This document shows, piece by piece, positions 45,709-54,121 of a DNA stretch of 64,000 bases (position 1 is the stretch's first letter; every line of letters begins with the position of its first letter). The stretch lies in assembly GCF_005144885.1 (NCBI RefSeq), contig NZ_CP039690.1, positions 3,795,001 through 3,859,000 of the forward strand, written 5' to 3'. The position numbers and the translations under genes are program-made. The notes under the pieces are model-generated. The model was not told the DNA's origin. It was given only the letters and a program-made list of their open reading frames with translations, and did not search any database. The stretch is from Phreatobacter stygius. GTDB taxonomy: Bacteria > Pseudomonadota > Alphaproteobacteria > Rhizobiales > Phreatobacteraceae.

Positions 45709-46574
45709 TCAAATCTCTCCCAACGCTCGCCGAACAGGCCGCGCGGCCTGACGAGAAGGATGATCGCCATCAGCACGTACATGGCCGCGCCCGAGGCTTC
45801 CGGTTTGAACTGGATGGTCATGGCGGTGACCAGGCCGACCAGGAGGCCGGCAATGATCGCGCCGTTATAGGAGCCGAGCCCGCCAATGGTGACGATGACG
45901 AAGGCCGGCATGATGGCGCCGGCGGCCATTGACGGATTGACCGTCCAGAGCGGCGCGGCGAGCATGCCGGCAAGCCCCGCGAGCAGGCAGCCGAGGCCGA
46001 ACACGCCGGAGAGCACGCGCGGCAGGTTGATGCCGAGCAGGCCGACCATCTCGCCGTCGCGTGAACCGGCGCGCAGGATCCGGCCATAAGGCGTGTAGAC
46101 CAGGAAGGCCCAGAGCCCGATCAGCGCGGTGACGGTCGTTGCGAGCACGAACAGCCGGTACCTGGTGATCAGGATCGGGCCATATTCGATGAAGCCGGAC
46201 AGGAAGCGCGGCGCGCTGAACGGCACTGGCGCGCCGCCATAGGCGAGCCGCAGCAGGGCCTCGATCAGGAGCGCCAGCGCGAAGGTCAGGATCAGGCCGA
46301 GCAGCGGCTCCTTGCCGTAGAGCCTGCGGATCAGCACGAATTCGACCACGATGCCAACCAGGCCGGTCAGCACCGGCGCCAGCCAGATGGCGGCCCAGCC
46401 GAACTGGCGCGACAGCGACAGGGCGAAATAGGCGCCGAGCGCGAAGAATGCGCCATGGGCGAAATTGACGATGCCGAGCAGGCCGAAAATGATCGACAGG
46501 CCGATGGCGATCAACACGTAGAGGAAGCCGAGCACGAGGCCGTTGACGGCTTGAGACAGGATCATGTCGAGCAT
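45705..46574 (-). CDS. LIV-type ABC transporter permease, LivH-like
   Basis: A 289-residue permease of the LivH type: MILSQAVNGLVLGFLYVLIAIGLSIIFGLLGIVNFAHGAFFALGAYFAL at the N-terminus and GGLGSYNGAIIAGLLVGLVTA near the end. It is the only separate membrane partner of the triple fusion. ATG 46574 or 46565 is possible. It is 108 bases downstream of the receptor gene. Confidence 0.92.
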   Translation of the reverse strand: MLDMILSQAVNGLVLGFLYVLIAIGLSIIFGLLGIVNFAHGAFFALGAYFALSLSRQFGWAAIWLAPVLTGLVGIVVEFVLIRRLYGKEPLLGLILTFALALLIEALLRLAYGGAPVPFSAPRFLSGFIEYGPILITRYRLFVLATTVTALIGLWAFLVYTPYGRILRAGSRDGEMVGLLGINLPRVLSGVFGLGCLLAGLAGMLAAPLWTVNPSMAAGAIMPAFVIVTIGGLGSYNGAIIAGLLVGLVTAMTIQFKPEASGAAMYVLMAIILLVRPRGLFGERWERFE

Positions 46575-46682
46575 GGGGCACCTTCCGGAGCGGCGACACC
46601 GGCGGCATGGGCCGGTGTCGCGCCTGGCGCTCGCTATCGAGCAGTCATGGTGTCATGAGGGGATCGGGCGGACCGGGCGCCG

Positions 46683-47942
46683 TCAGACCCCGTCCATGGT
46701 GCAGCCGATCTGCTGGCGCGTGCCGAAGATCGGCTCGATCTCGGCGGCGCTGCGCGGCAGGTTGGCCTTGGCGTCGAAATAGTCCCAGCGATCGGTGATC
46801 TTGGGCTTGGTCTCGACCACCACGGTGCGCCGCAGCATCTGGTGGTCGAAGTCGCGATATTTGACCGAGAGGTCGCCTTCCCGGGTGGTCCAGCGTTCGA
46901 GCGCGCCGACGATCTCCGGGGCCGCCGTCGACTTGGCGAGCTCGATGCTTTCCAACAGCGACTTCATGCCGAACCAGCCCATCCAGGCTTTGTCGGCCGC
47001 CGGCCGGTTGTGCTTCTTCAGATAGGCCGCGGCGAAGGCCTTGTCCTCGGCGGTGTTGTTCGGATTGTTGAAGTACCAGGTCTTGGTGAAGATGCCGGTC
47101 GCGGCGTCAGCGCCGACGCCCCAGATATCGGTGTCGCCGATCGAGATTTCGGCGAAGGGAATGCGCCCCTTCATGCCGAGCTCGTTCCACTGCTTGAGGA
47201 AGGTGGTGAGGTCGCCGGCGGCGATGCCGCCGATCACCGCATCGGGCCGGGCCTGGCGGATCTTCAGGATGAAGGACGAATAGTCGGGCGTGTTGACCGG
47301 CACCTCGTCGGCGCCGACCACCGTGCCGCCGGCCTGTTTCAGGTAATCGGTGAACGACGCCTTGATGTCCTGTCCGAAGGCGTAGGACGCGGTCAGGAGA
47401 TACCATTTCTTGCCGTGTTCCAGCACATAGGGCGCCAGCACGCGGGCATGGACGTCGACCGGCGGCTGCAGCCGGAAGGTATATTTGTTGCACGACTTGC
47501 CGGTCAGGTCGGCGGTCGCCGCATTGGCGGCGACGAATGGGATCTTGGCGCGCTTGGCGACCGCCGAGATGGCCAGCGCATTGGACGACAGCGCGCCGCC
47601 GATCAGGCCGACCACCTTGTGCTCGTCGATCAGGCGCTGGGCATTCTGCTGGGCGCCTTGCGGATTGGGCTCATCCAGCCAGACGATCTCGGCGGGTCGG
47701 CCGAGCAGCGTGTTGTTGAGCTGTTCGAGTGCCAGGAAACCGCCCTGGGCGAGATATTCCGACTGGTCGACGATGGTGCCGGTCTTGGCCCAGAGCATGC
47801 CGATCTTGATCGGCTCGGCGGCGCTGGCCTTGCCGATATAGGGCGCGCCGAGGTGGGTTGCGGCAAGACCGCCGGCGCCGATCAAGAGGCTGCGGCGGCC
47901 GATCAGGCCGAGCCTGGATGGGATCCCTGTCATGTCATTCAT
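46683..47942 (-). CDS. LIV-type ABC transporter substrate-binding protein
   Basis: A 419-residue type I periplasmic receptor. The signal carries a twin Arg (GLIGRRSLLIGAGGLAATHLGAP), then IKIGMLWAKTGTIVDQSEYLAQGGFLALEQLN and QRLIDEHKVVGLIGGALSSNALAISAVAKRAKIPFV of peripla_BP_6. It is the first gene of the minus-strand catabolic operon and its promoter region contains the palindromes shared with the divergent Gfo/Idh-IclR arm. Ligand inferred to be the pathway substrate. Confidence 0.9.
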   Translation of the reverse strand: MNDMTGIPSRLGLIGRRSLLIGAGGLAATHLGAPYIGKASAAEPIKIGMLWAKTGTIVDQSEYLAQGGFLALEQLNNTLLGRPAEIVWLDEPNPQGAQQNAQRLIDEHKVVGLIGGALSSNALAISAVAKRAKIPFVAANAATADLTGKSCNKYTFRLQPPVDVHARVLAPYVLEHGKKWYLLTASYAFGQDIKASFTDYLKQAGGTVVGADEVPVNTPDYSSFILKIRQARPDAVIGGIAAGDLTTFLKQWNELGMKGRIPFAEISIGDTDIWGVGADAATGIFTKTWYFNNPNNTAEDKAFAAAYLKKHNRPAADKAWMGWFGMKSLLESIELAKSTAAPEIVGALERWTTREGDLSVKYRDFDHQMLRRTVVVETKPKITDRWDYFDAKANLPRSAAEIEPIFGTRQQIGCTMDGV

Positions 47943-48028
47943 TGGCGTCCTCCCGGGGCTGATTTGTTGTTCTGCGGCATGCGTGGCGGTGACCGCCGCG
48001 TCCGTTGTTGGGCAGTGCTATAAATCAA

Positions 48029-48078
48029 ACTGGAATCCGATTCCAGTAAAATTATTGAAACTGGAATTGCGTTCTGGT
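48029..48078. promoter_or_regulatory. Two palindromic sites in a divergent promoter, probable IclR operators
   Basis: ACTGGAATC-C-GATTCCAGT (48029-48047) is a perfect 9-1-9 palindrome. A second, imperfect site (ACTGGAAT at 48060 and TTCTGGT at 48072) follows 31 bases on. Both lie in AT-rich DNA between the receptor gene (minus) and the Gfo/Idh-IclR genes (plus), which explains joint control by the IclR encoded at 49230. Confidence 0.65.
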
Positions 48079-48156
48079 ATTGTAATTCCCGCCCGATGGG
48101 ATTGAGTCCTGCCGGGTCGAGCCCTGGCAGGCTCTGGACGATAAGGATCTCGGGAC

Positions 48157-49206
48157 ATGGCGAAACTCAGGATGGCGGTTGTCGGCGCCGGCGCGATCGG
48201 CCGGGCCCATGCCGAGGTCATCGCGGCCGGCAATGTCGCCGAGCTCGCCGCGATCGTTGACCCGACCGATGCGGGCAGGGCCGTCGCCGTGCATTTCGGC
48301 GTGCCGTGGTTTGTCGATCAGGACGCCCTGCTGGCGGCCGGCACGGTGGATGCGGCCATCGTCGCGACGCCCAACCAGACCCACCTGCCGGTTTCGCTCG
48401 CCTTCATCGAACGCGGCATTCCGGTGCTGGTCGAAAAGCCGATCGCCAGCACGCTGGCCGAGGCGCGGGCGCTGACCGCGGCCGCCGAGAAAGCCGGTGT
48501 TGCCGTCCTGGTCGGTCATCACCGGCGGCATAATCCGATCGCCAGGCGCGCCCGCGACCTGGTGCGCTCGGGCACGCTCGGGCGGCTGACATCGGTCTCG
48601 GTGCTCTACACATTCCTGAAACCCGACAGCTATTTCGAGCTCGACTGGCGGCGTCGCGCCGGCGGCGGCCCGGTCTTGATCAACCTGATCCATGAGATCG
48701 ACCTGATCCGCTTCATCTGCGGCGAGATCGAATCGGTCCAGGCGGTCACCTCCAATGCGGTCAGGGGCTTCGAGGTCGAAGACAGCGCCGCCGTCATCCT
48801 CCGGCTCGCCGGCGGCGCGCTGGTGACGGTCAATGTCTCGGACACCGCGGTCGCGCCCTGGAGCTGGGATATGGCGACGCGCGAAAGCCAGCATTATCCG
48901 CAGTTGCCGGTGCCGGTGAATTCGCATTACCTGTCCGGCACGGCGGCGTCCTTGACCTTGCCGCAGCTCGACCTCTGGCGTTATCCAGGCAAGGCCGGCT
49001 GGCACGAACCGATCGCCCGCGAGACGGTTCCGGTCGAGCGCGCCGATCCCTATGCCGAGCAGATCCGCCACCTCTGCGCGGTCGCGCGCGGCGAGGAGCA
49101 GCCGGTGATCAGCGCCGCCGACGGCACCCGCACCCTGGAGGCGACGCTCGCCGTGCATGAGGCTGCCAGGATAGGAGCGCCCGTTGCTCTGAGCTATGGA
49201 CAATAG
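48157..49206 (+). CDS. Gfo/Idh/MocA family NAD(P)-dependent oxidoreductase
   Basis: A 349-residue protein: N-terminal Rossmann domain with VVGAGAIGRAHAEVI (8-22), VLVEKPIAST (the EKP motif, about 92-100), and a C-terminal alpha/beta domain with GGPVLINLIHEIDLIRFI holding the catalytic histidine. It oxidises or reduces a hydroxyl of a sugar, inositol or other cyclic polyol. It is the first gene of the plus-strand arm of the catabolic locus. Confidence 0.9.
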   Translation: MAKLRMAVVGAGAIGRAHAEVIAAGNVAELAAIVDPTDAGRAVAVHFGVPWFVDQDALLAAGTVDAAIVATPNQTHLPVSLAFIERGIPVLVEKPIASTLAEARALTAAAEKAGVAVLVGHHRRHNPIARRARDLVRSGTLGRLTSVSVLYTFLKPDSYFELDWRRRAGGGPVLINLIHEIDLIRFICGEIESVQAVTSNAVRGFEVEDSAAVILRLAGGALVTVNVSDTAVAPWSWDMATRESQHYPQLPVPVNSHYLSGTAASLTLPQLDLWRYPGKAGWHEPIARETVPVERADPYAEQIRHLCAVARGEEQPVISAADGTRTLEATLAVHEAARIGAPVALSYGQ

Positions 49207-49229
49207 CTGTGTTGAACGGAGAATCGCTG

Positions 49230-50081
49230 ATGGCCGCGGCGCAAGATGAAGGCTCTGGCCCGTCCGGACTGCTGGAGAGAACCCTTGGTGTCCTGGAGAT
49301 CCTGGCGCTCAACGCCCATGGGCTTCAGCTCTTCGAGATCGCCGACAAGCTGCATATCCCGCGCAGCGCCACCCATCGCGTCCTGACCAGCCTGGTCGAG
49401 CACGGTTATGTCCGGCAGGAGCGCTACCACGGCGCCTATCTGCTGACCGCCAAGATCGCCTCGCTCGCCTTCACCTTCCTGTCCGAAAGCGGCATCACCG
49501 ACCTGGCCCAGCCGATCCTCGACCGGCTGGCGCGCGACACCGGCGAGCTCATTCGCCTCGCCCTGGTCGACGACCAGCGGCTGATCTGGGTCGCCAAGTC
49601 GCAAGGTGCCCAGTTCGGCCTGCGCTACGATCCGGACATGGGGCGCGAGGGCCGGCTGTCCTGTTCGTCGAGCGGCCATGCCTGGCTCTCCACCATGAAG
49701 GAAGAGGATGCCCTGGCGCTGGTCGCCAGGCAGGGTTACGGCTCGCGTGAGGAATATGGGCCGCGCGCGCCGCAGACGCCGCAGGCGCTGGTCAAGCAGC
49801 TGAGAGCCGCCCGCAAGCGCGGCTATGCCTTCGTGGTCCAGGCCTTCACCCCCTGGATGAACGCCATGGCGGCGATCATCCGTTCGCCGGTCACCGGCGA
49901 GGTCACCGGCACGGTCAGCATTGCCGGGCCGCATGTCCGGCTCACCGAGCCGCGCATGCACGAACTCGCGCCGCTGCTGCTGACGGCAGCCAAGGAATTG
50001 TCGCTTGCGAGCGCCGCCTCGCCGACGTTGTCCGGCCGTGCCGGCGGCGATCAGCGCGACGGCCTGGTGCCGCTGATCTGA
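49230..50081 (+). CDS. IclR family transcriptional regulator
   Basis: A 283-residue regulator: winged helix-turn-helix (LFEIADKLHIPRSATHRVLTSLVEHGYV, about 35-62) and GAF-like effector domain (ILDRLARDTGELIRLALVD, SSSGHAWLSTM, FVVQAF...AAIIRSPVTGEVTGTVSIAG). ATG 49230 has ACGGAGA upstream; GTG at 49209 would add seven residues. It is 23 bases behind the Gfo/Idh gene and most likely controls both arms of the locus through the palindromes at 48029-48078. Confidence 0.9.
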   Translation: MAAAQDEGSGPSGLLERTLGVLEILALNAHGLQLFEIADKLHIPRSATHRVLTSLVEHGYVRQERYHGAYLLTAKIASLAFTFLSESGITDLAQPILDRLARDTGELIRLALVDDQRLIWVAKSQGAQFGLRYDPDMGREGRLSCSSSGHAWLSTMKEEDALALVARQGYGSREEYGPRAPQTPQALVKQLRAARKRGYAFVVQAFTPWMNAMAAIIRSPVTGEVTGTVSIAGPHVRLTEPRMHELAPLLLTAAKELSLASAASPTLSGRAGGDQRDGLVPLI

Positions 50082-50139
50082 GCGCGGCCGGGCGGGCGCC
50101 CGGTCCATCGAACCCGAGACAGGCCGGGAGGCTTCGGAC

Positions 50140-51039
50140 ATGCGCGTACTGGTCACCGGCGGCAAGGGTTTTCTCGGCGCCTGGATCATCCGGCGCCTGC
50201 TCAAACAGGGCCTGGCCGTCAGGATCTTCGACGTCGCCGAGGACCGGGGCCTGGTCGAGGCCATCGGCGGCATCAGGGCGGGCGAGGTCGAATGGCATGT
50301 CGGCGACATCGTCACGGGCGAAGACGTCCTGACGGCGGCCGCCGGCTGCCATGCCATCGTGCATCTGGCCGGGGTCCTGACGCCAGCCTGCCAGGCCCAC
50401 CCGGTGCGCGGCGCCGAGATCAACCTGATCGGCACGCTGAACGTCTTCGAGGCGGCGCTTCGCCACGGCATCAGCCGTGTCGTCTATACCAGCAGCGCCG
50501 GCGTCTATGGTCCCGACGACGGCCTGACGCCACGCCCGACCACCCATTACGGCACCTTCAAGCTCGCCTGCGAGGGCAGCGCCCGGGCCTATCTCGCCGA
50601 TCATGGCCTGGCCAGCATCGGCTTCAGGCCGTTCATCGTCTACGGCCCCGGCCGTGAGACCGGCCTGACCGCCGGACCGAGCCTGGCCTGCCGGGCGGCG
50701 GCGCGCGGCGAGAGCTACCGGATCCCCTATAGCGGCAGCGCCGGCCTGGTTTTCGTCGACGATGTCGCCGCGGCTTATGAAAGCGCCGTGCTGCGCGACC
50801 CCGCCGGCGCCCATGTGTTCAACCTGGTCGGCACCACGGTCTCCAATGACGATGTCGTCGCGGCGATCCGCCGGGTCGTCGCGAGCGCCGATATCACCGC
50901 CGGCGGACCGGCCCTGCCGATCGCGGCCGATGTCGATCCCGGTGCGATCGCCGCGGTCCTGCCCGGCCTGCCGCAGACCAGCCTGACCGACGGCATTGCC
51001 CTGACCGTCGATTTCTACCGGCAAGGTGGCCGCCTATGA
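50140..51039 (+). CDS. NAD(P)-dependent epimerase/dehydratase family protein
   Basis: A 299-residue extended SDR: GGKGFLGAWI (7-16), VVYTSSAGVYGPDDG (Ser) and THYGTFKLACE (YxxxK). Members act on nucleotide-sugars, lactones or hydroxy-acids. Its stop overlaps the start of the next TIM-barrel gene by 4 nt. It probably handles a ring-hydroxyl or lactone step in the plus-strand arm of the locus. Confidence 0.88.
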   Translation: MRVLVTGGKGFLGAWIIRRLLKQGLAVRIFDVAEDRGLVEAIGGIRAGEVEWHVGDIVTGEDVLTAAAGCHAIVHLAGVLTPACQAHPVRGAEINLIGTLNVFEAALRHGISRVVYTSSAGVYGPDDGLTPRPTTHYGTFKLACEGSARAYLADHGLASIGFRPFIVYGPGRETGLTAGPSLACRAAARGESYRIPYSGSAGLVFVDDVAAAYESAVLRDPAGAHVFNLVGTTVSNDDVVAAIRRVVASADITAGGPALPIAADVDPGAIAAVLPGLPQTSLTDGIALTVDFYRQGGRL

Positions 51040-51869
51040 CCCTGCCGCGCCTTGGCGCCCATACCTTCGGTTTCGCCTGGGACCGCGATGCCGAGGCGGC
51101 GTTCGAAGCCCTCGCCGGCGCAGGCTTTTCGACCCTCCAGCTGATGGCGGCGCCGCCACATTACGATCCCTGGGCTGCCGACCCGGCCTTGCAGCGCCGG
51201 CTCCGCCGCCTGATCGATCGGGCCGGCATCGCGCTGCTGGCACTCGATCTGGCGAGCAACGACGTCAATCTGGCGAGCCCGTCGCGCGCGGTGGTCGATT
51301 TTGCCGTCGATGCCTATGGCCGGGCGATCGATCTCGGCGCCGACCTCGGCGCCCGCGGCATCTGCGTCGCCTCGGGCCGGCGCCATGCGCTGGCGCCGCA
51401 GGCAGGCGACCAGCTTCTCGGCATCTATCGCGACGCCTTCGAGCGCATCCTGTTGCGCGCCCGCGACGCCGGCATGGGTGTCGTCCTGGAGAACCATCCG
51501 AACGGCCTGCTGGCGGAGATGGAAGCGATCGAAAGCTTCCTGGCCGCCGGCGCTTATGATGGCGTTTCGATCGCCTATGACGTCGCCAATGCCGCCGCCA
51601 TCGGCGAGGACCCCTCGGCCGGCTTGCGGCGGCTCCTGCCACATCTCGGCATCGTCCATCTCTCCGATGCGCCGCGCGGCGCGTGGCGCCATGATCCGAT
51701 CGGCTCGGGCGATATCGATTTCTCGGCGATCGGCGGAACCATCAGGGAGATCGGCTTCGCCGGCCCGGTCGTGCTCGAAATCATCTCCAGCCGGCCGCTC
51801 GACGATATCCTGGCCGGCCGCGACCGGCTCCTGGCCGCCGGCTGGCATTTTGCCGGTCAACCAGGTTGA
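51036..51869 (+). CDS. TIM-barrel sugar phosphate isomerase/epimerase-like protein (second copy)
   Basis: A 277-residue AP-endonuclease-2-type barrel: FAWDRDAEAAFEALAGAGFSTLQLMA, metal-ligand residues in MGVVLENHPNG (E), IAYDVANAAAI (D), IVHLSDAPRG (H) and VVLEIISSRP (E). It is the same family as the gene at 37401-38231 but only distantly similar by eye. Its ATG overlaps the epimerase stop (ATGA), so it ends the plus-strand arm. It may isomerise a ketose or dehydrate a ring. Confidence 0.87.
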   Translation: MTLPRLGAHTFGFAWDRDAEAAFEALAGAGFSTLQLMAAPPHYDPWAADPALQRRLRRLIDRAGIALLALDLASNDVNLASPSRAVVDFAVDAYGRAIDLGADLGARGICVASGRRHALAPQAGDQLLGIYRDAFERILLRARDAGMGVVLENHPNGLLAEMEAIESFLAAGAYDGVSIAYDVANAAAIGEDPSAGLRRLLPHLGIVHLSDAPRGAWRHDPIGSGDIDFSAIGGTIREIGFAGPVVLEIISSRPLDDILAGRDRLLAAGWHFAGQPG

Positions 51870-51875
51870 GGCGGC

Positions 51876-52769
51876 TCAGCGCTTCAGGTTGACCAGCACG
51901 ACGCCGCCGAGCGCCAGCGCCCCGCCGGCAAGCCCCATCAGGCTCGGCACCTCGCCGAGCCAGAGAAAGCCGATCAGGGTCGCCACCGGCGGGATGCAAT
52001 AGAGGAAGTTGGAGGCGCGTGCGGCCGGCAGGCGCGACAGGGCGGTGGCCCAGGCCGCATAGGCGATGAGCCCCGGCACGATGGCGAGATAGATCACGGC
52101 GAACCAGGCCGCCGGGCTCGCCTGGTATGCCTGGGCCAGGCCATTGGGCAGGCCCGGCGCCAGGCACAGCGCGCCGAGGATCATGTTGTAGGCCGAAACG
52201 GTCAGAGGCTTGTGGCGGGCAAACAGCGGCTTCTGGACGATGGTCGAGACCGCCGTGCAGACCGCCGAGCCGAGGATCATCAAGGCGCCCATGCCGAAAT
52301 CGAGGCTGTCGCCTTCGCCGAGCGCGATCAGCCCGACACCGGCAAACGAGATGGCGGTGCCGGTCCAGGCCAGCGCCGAAAAGCGCTCGCCGAGCAGCAC
52401 TGTCGCCATGGCGGCGGTCATGACCGGGCTGACATTGATGATGAAGCTCGCGGCGCCCGACGGCACGGTCTGCTCGCCGGCATTGAGCAGCAGCGTATAG
52501 AGCGCGATGAACACCACGCCGCCGAAGCCGAAGCGCCAGGCTTCGCTTGAGGTCGGCAGGCTCGGCCGGACGACCGCCAGGAACAGCGCGGCCGGAATGG
52601 CGGCGATGGCGAAACGCACCGCGCCGAGCTCCAGCGGCCCGAAGCCGGCAAGGCCGGCGCGGATCGCCGGAAACGACGAGGCCCAGCCGATCACCGTCAC
52701 GGCGACGGCGGCGATGCTGATGCCGTCGACGCTGGCGCGGGCCGGCTGGCTGGGGGTCATGGCGCTCAT
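51876..52769 (-). CDS. DMT superfamily transporter (EamA family)
   Basis: A 297-residue, ten-helix inner-membrane protein with two EamA halves (about 20-150 and 160-290); the second half ends [31 protein letters not shown]. EamA carriers mostly export amino acids or related metabolites. ATG 52769 was chosen (MSAMTPSQ); 30 open codons upstream look non-coding. It is divergent from a LysR gene that may control it. Confidence 0.88.
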   Translation of the reverse strand: MSAMTPSQPARASVDGISIAAVAVTVIGWASSFPAIRAGLAGFGPLELGAVRFAIAAIPAALFLAVVRPSLPTSSEAWRFGFGGVVFIALYTLLLNAGEQTVPSGAASFIINVSPVMTAAMATVLLGERFSALAWTGTAISFAGVGLIALGEGDSLDFGMGALMILGSAVCTAVSTIVQKPLFARHKPLTVSAYNMILGALCLAPGLPNGLAQAYQASPAAWFAVIYLAIVPGLIAYAAWATALSRLPAARASNFLYCIPPVATLIGFLWLGEVPSLMGLAGGALALGGVVLVNLKR

Positions 52770-52857
52770 CGGTGGCCTTGGGCGGTGGTCGGACCGGGGG
52801 TTTGTCGGCCTGACGGCACCGGTTGACAATCGAATAGACCGGGGCTCAGCTGTGAGC

Positions 52858-53775
52858 ATGGATCACAGCTTGAGCCCGCTGCCACCGCTCGACACCCTGC
52901 GCGCCTTCGAAGCGGCGGCACGCGCCGGCAGCTTTTCCGCTGCTGCCGACGCCTTGAACCTCACCCACGGCGCAATCAGCCGGCAGGTCGCCCGGCTCGA
53001 ACACTGGCTCGGCCAGCGGCTGTTCGAGCGCGAGGCGCGCGGCGTCTCGCTGACGCCCGAGGGCGAGCGGCTGTTCGAGAGTACGACCGAAGCCTTCGCG
53101 CTGATCGCCGAGACCTCCGACCGCTGGAGCGAGCCGCGCGGCGGCGCGGTGGTCCGGCTGAACTCCTTGCCGTCGATCTGCGGTCTCTGGCTGATGCCAC
53201 GCCTGGCGCGGCTCGAGGCGGGCGATCCGCCGGCGCGCATCTCGTTCCGGATCGACCAGCGGCAGGTCGATCTCGGCGAGGCCACCGACCTGGCGCTGCG
53301 CTGCGGCCGGGCCGGCGTGCCCGGCCGGGTCTCGGTCCAGCTGTTCGAGGAATGGTGCTACCCCGTCGCCTCGCCCGCGCTCGCCAGGACGCTGGGTTCG
53401 GGGCAAGCCGGGCGGATCCTGACGGCACCGCTGATTCACGATTCCTGCGCCTCGACCTGGCGTGCCTGGTTCGGCAGCCATGGCCTCGACTATCGGCCGC
53501 GGCCGCAGGACCGGCGCTTCGAGGATTACAGCCTGGTGCTGGATGCCGCCGCCCACGGCCTCGGCGTGGCGCTGGCCCGGCCGCCGCTGGCGCAGGCGCT
53601 GATCGACAGTGGCCGCGTCGTGGTGGTCGACCCGCACACGGCGCTCAATCCGTTTTCCTATTGGCTCGACCGGGCGCCCGGCGACGTCAGGCCGGCTGCT
53701 GCCGCCGTCGCCCGCCGGATCGGCGAGGAGGCCGGTGTCGCACCGGCGGCCATGGAGCGGTTCTTGCGGAGTTAG
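52858..53775 (+). CDS. LysR family transcriptional regulator, GcvA-like
   Basis: A 305-residue regulator: [41 protein letters not shown] (N-terminal helix-turn-helix, typical of the GcvA/AmpR branch) and an effector domain (about 95-300). The open frame extends 117 codons upstream through the divergent EamA gene; ATG 52858 fits the family. A TTGACA sequence at 52823 could be part of its promoter. It probably controls the EamA gene. Confidence 0.9.
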   Translation: MDHSLSPLPPLDTLRAFEAAARAGSFSAAADALNLTHGAISRQVARLEHWLGQRLFEREARGVSLTPEGERLFESTTEAFALIAETSDRWSEPRGGAVVRLNSLPSICGLWLMPRLARLEAGDPPARISFRIDQRQVDLGEATDLALRCGRAGVPGRVSVQLFEEWCYPVASPALARTLGSGQAGRILTAPLIHDSCASTWRAWFGSHGLDYRPRPQDRRFEDYSLVLDAAAHGLGVALARPPLAQALIDSGRVVVVDPHTALNPFSYWLDRAPGDVRPAAAAVARRIGEEAGVAPAAMERFLRS

Positions 53776-53789
53776 GGCAGGGGGAATCA

Positions 53790-53840
53790 ACCCTCTCCCA
53801 AAGGGAGAGGGTGGCGCCGTCAGGCGCCGGGTGAGGGGCG
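53790..53840. repeat. Intact copy of the palindromic intergenic repeat
   Basis: CCCTCTCCC and GGGAGAGGG pair across AAA (53791-53811), followed by GGCGCC-GTCA-GGCGCC (53813-53828) and GGGTGAGGGG. This is the layout of the dispersed GAGAGGGTGG...CCGGGTGAGG repeat of alphaproteobacteria. It lies just after the LysR stop and may also act as a terminator hairpin. It is the undamaged form of the copy split by the IS110 element. Confidence 0.8.
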
Positions 53841-53899
53841 TAAGCCCTCAGAACTGATGCCGCCGCGCTTCCCGCATACCGTCTCATTCGGAGAGGGAC

Positions 53900-53932
53900 G
53901 ACCCCTCACCCGGCAGCTGACGCTGCCACCCT
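53900..53932. repeat. Left half of a second repeat copy, cut by the IS110 element
   Basis: The stretch reads as the reverse complement of the intact copy at 53790-53840 (CCCCTCACCCGGC, then a stem, then GCCACCCT) and stops at CT (53931-53932). The rest of the repeat resumes at 55104 on the other side of the element. Confidence 0.75.
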
Positions 53933-53949
53933 TGCATGTTTGCGGGACC

Positions 53950-54121
53950 GACTCAGCGCAGGCTGAGAGGTGCGTCGAGGCCGGTGGCCACCGGCCTCGA
54001 CGCGGATGTCCGGGACCGTTTCACCCTTTGGCTCAGCACCGCGGGAGAGCATGGTCCGGCCGTCCTCTGGCTCTTGTCCTGAACAGATGCTGGGGAGGAA
54101 GTCCCGTATGCAAGGCAAGGA
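53950..54121 (+). ncRNA. Predicted IS110 bridge RNA
   Basis: Ends are approximate. From 5': a small hairpin CTCAGC-GCAG-GCTGAG (53952-53967); a 32-base perfect palindrome (53972-54003, arm GCGTCGAGGCCGGTGG); a target-binding loop closed by GGACC (54013-54017) and GGTCC (54053-54057). That loop holds CACCCT (54022-54027, identical to the left target plus core) and GGGAGAG (54043-54049, complement of core plus right target). A donor loop follows, closed by CTTGTC (54073-54078) and GGCAAG (54114-54119). It holds ACAGATGCT (54083-54091, identical to the right end plus core) and ATGCAAG (54108-54114, complement of core plus left end). The last guide covers the transposase start codon. Confidence 0.75.

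Noticed and set aside
53970-54107. An N-terminal extension of the IS110 transposase
   Set aside because: The frame is open, but the stretch is the structured left end with guide segments, and a strong ribosome-binding site precedes ATG 54108.
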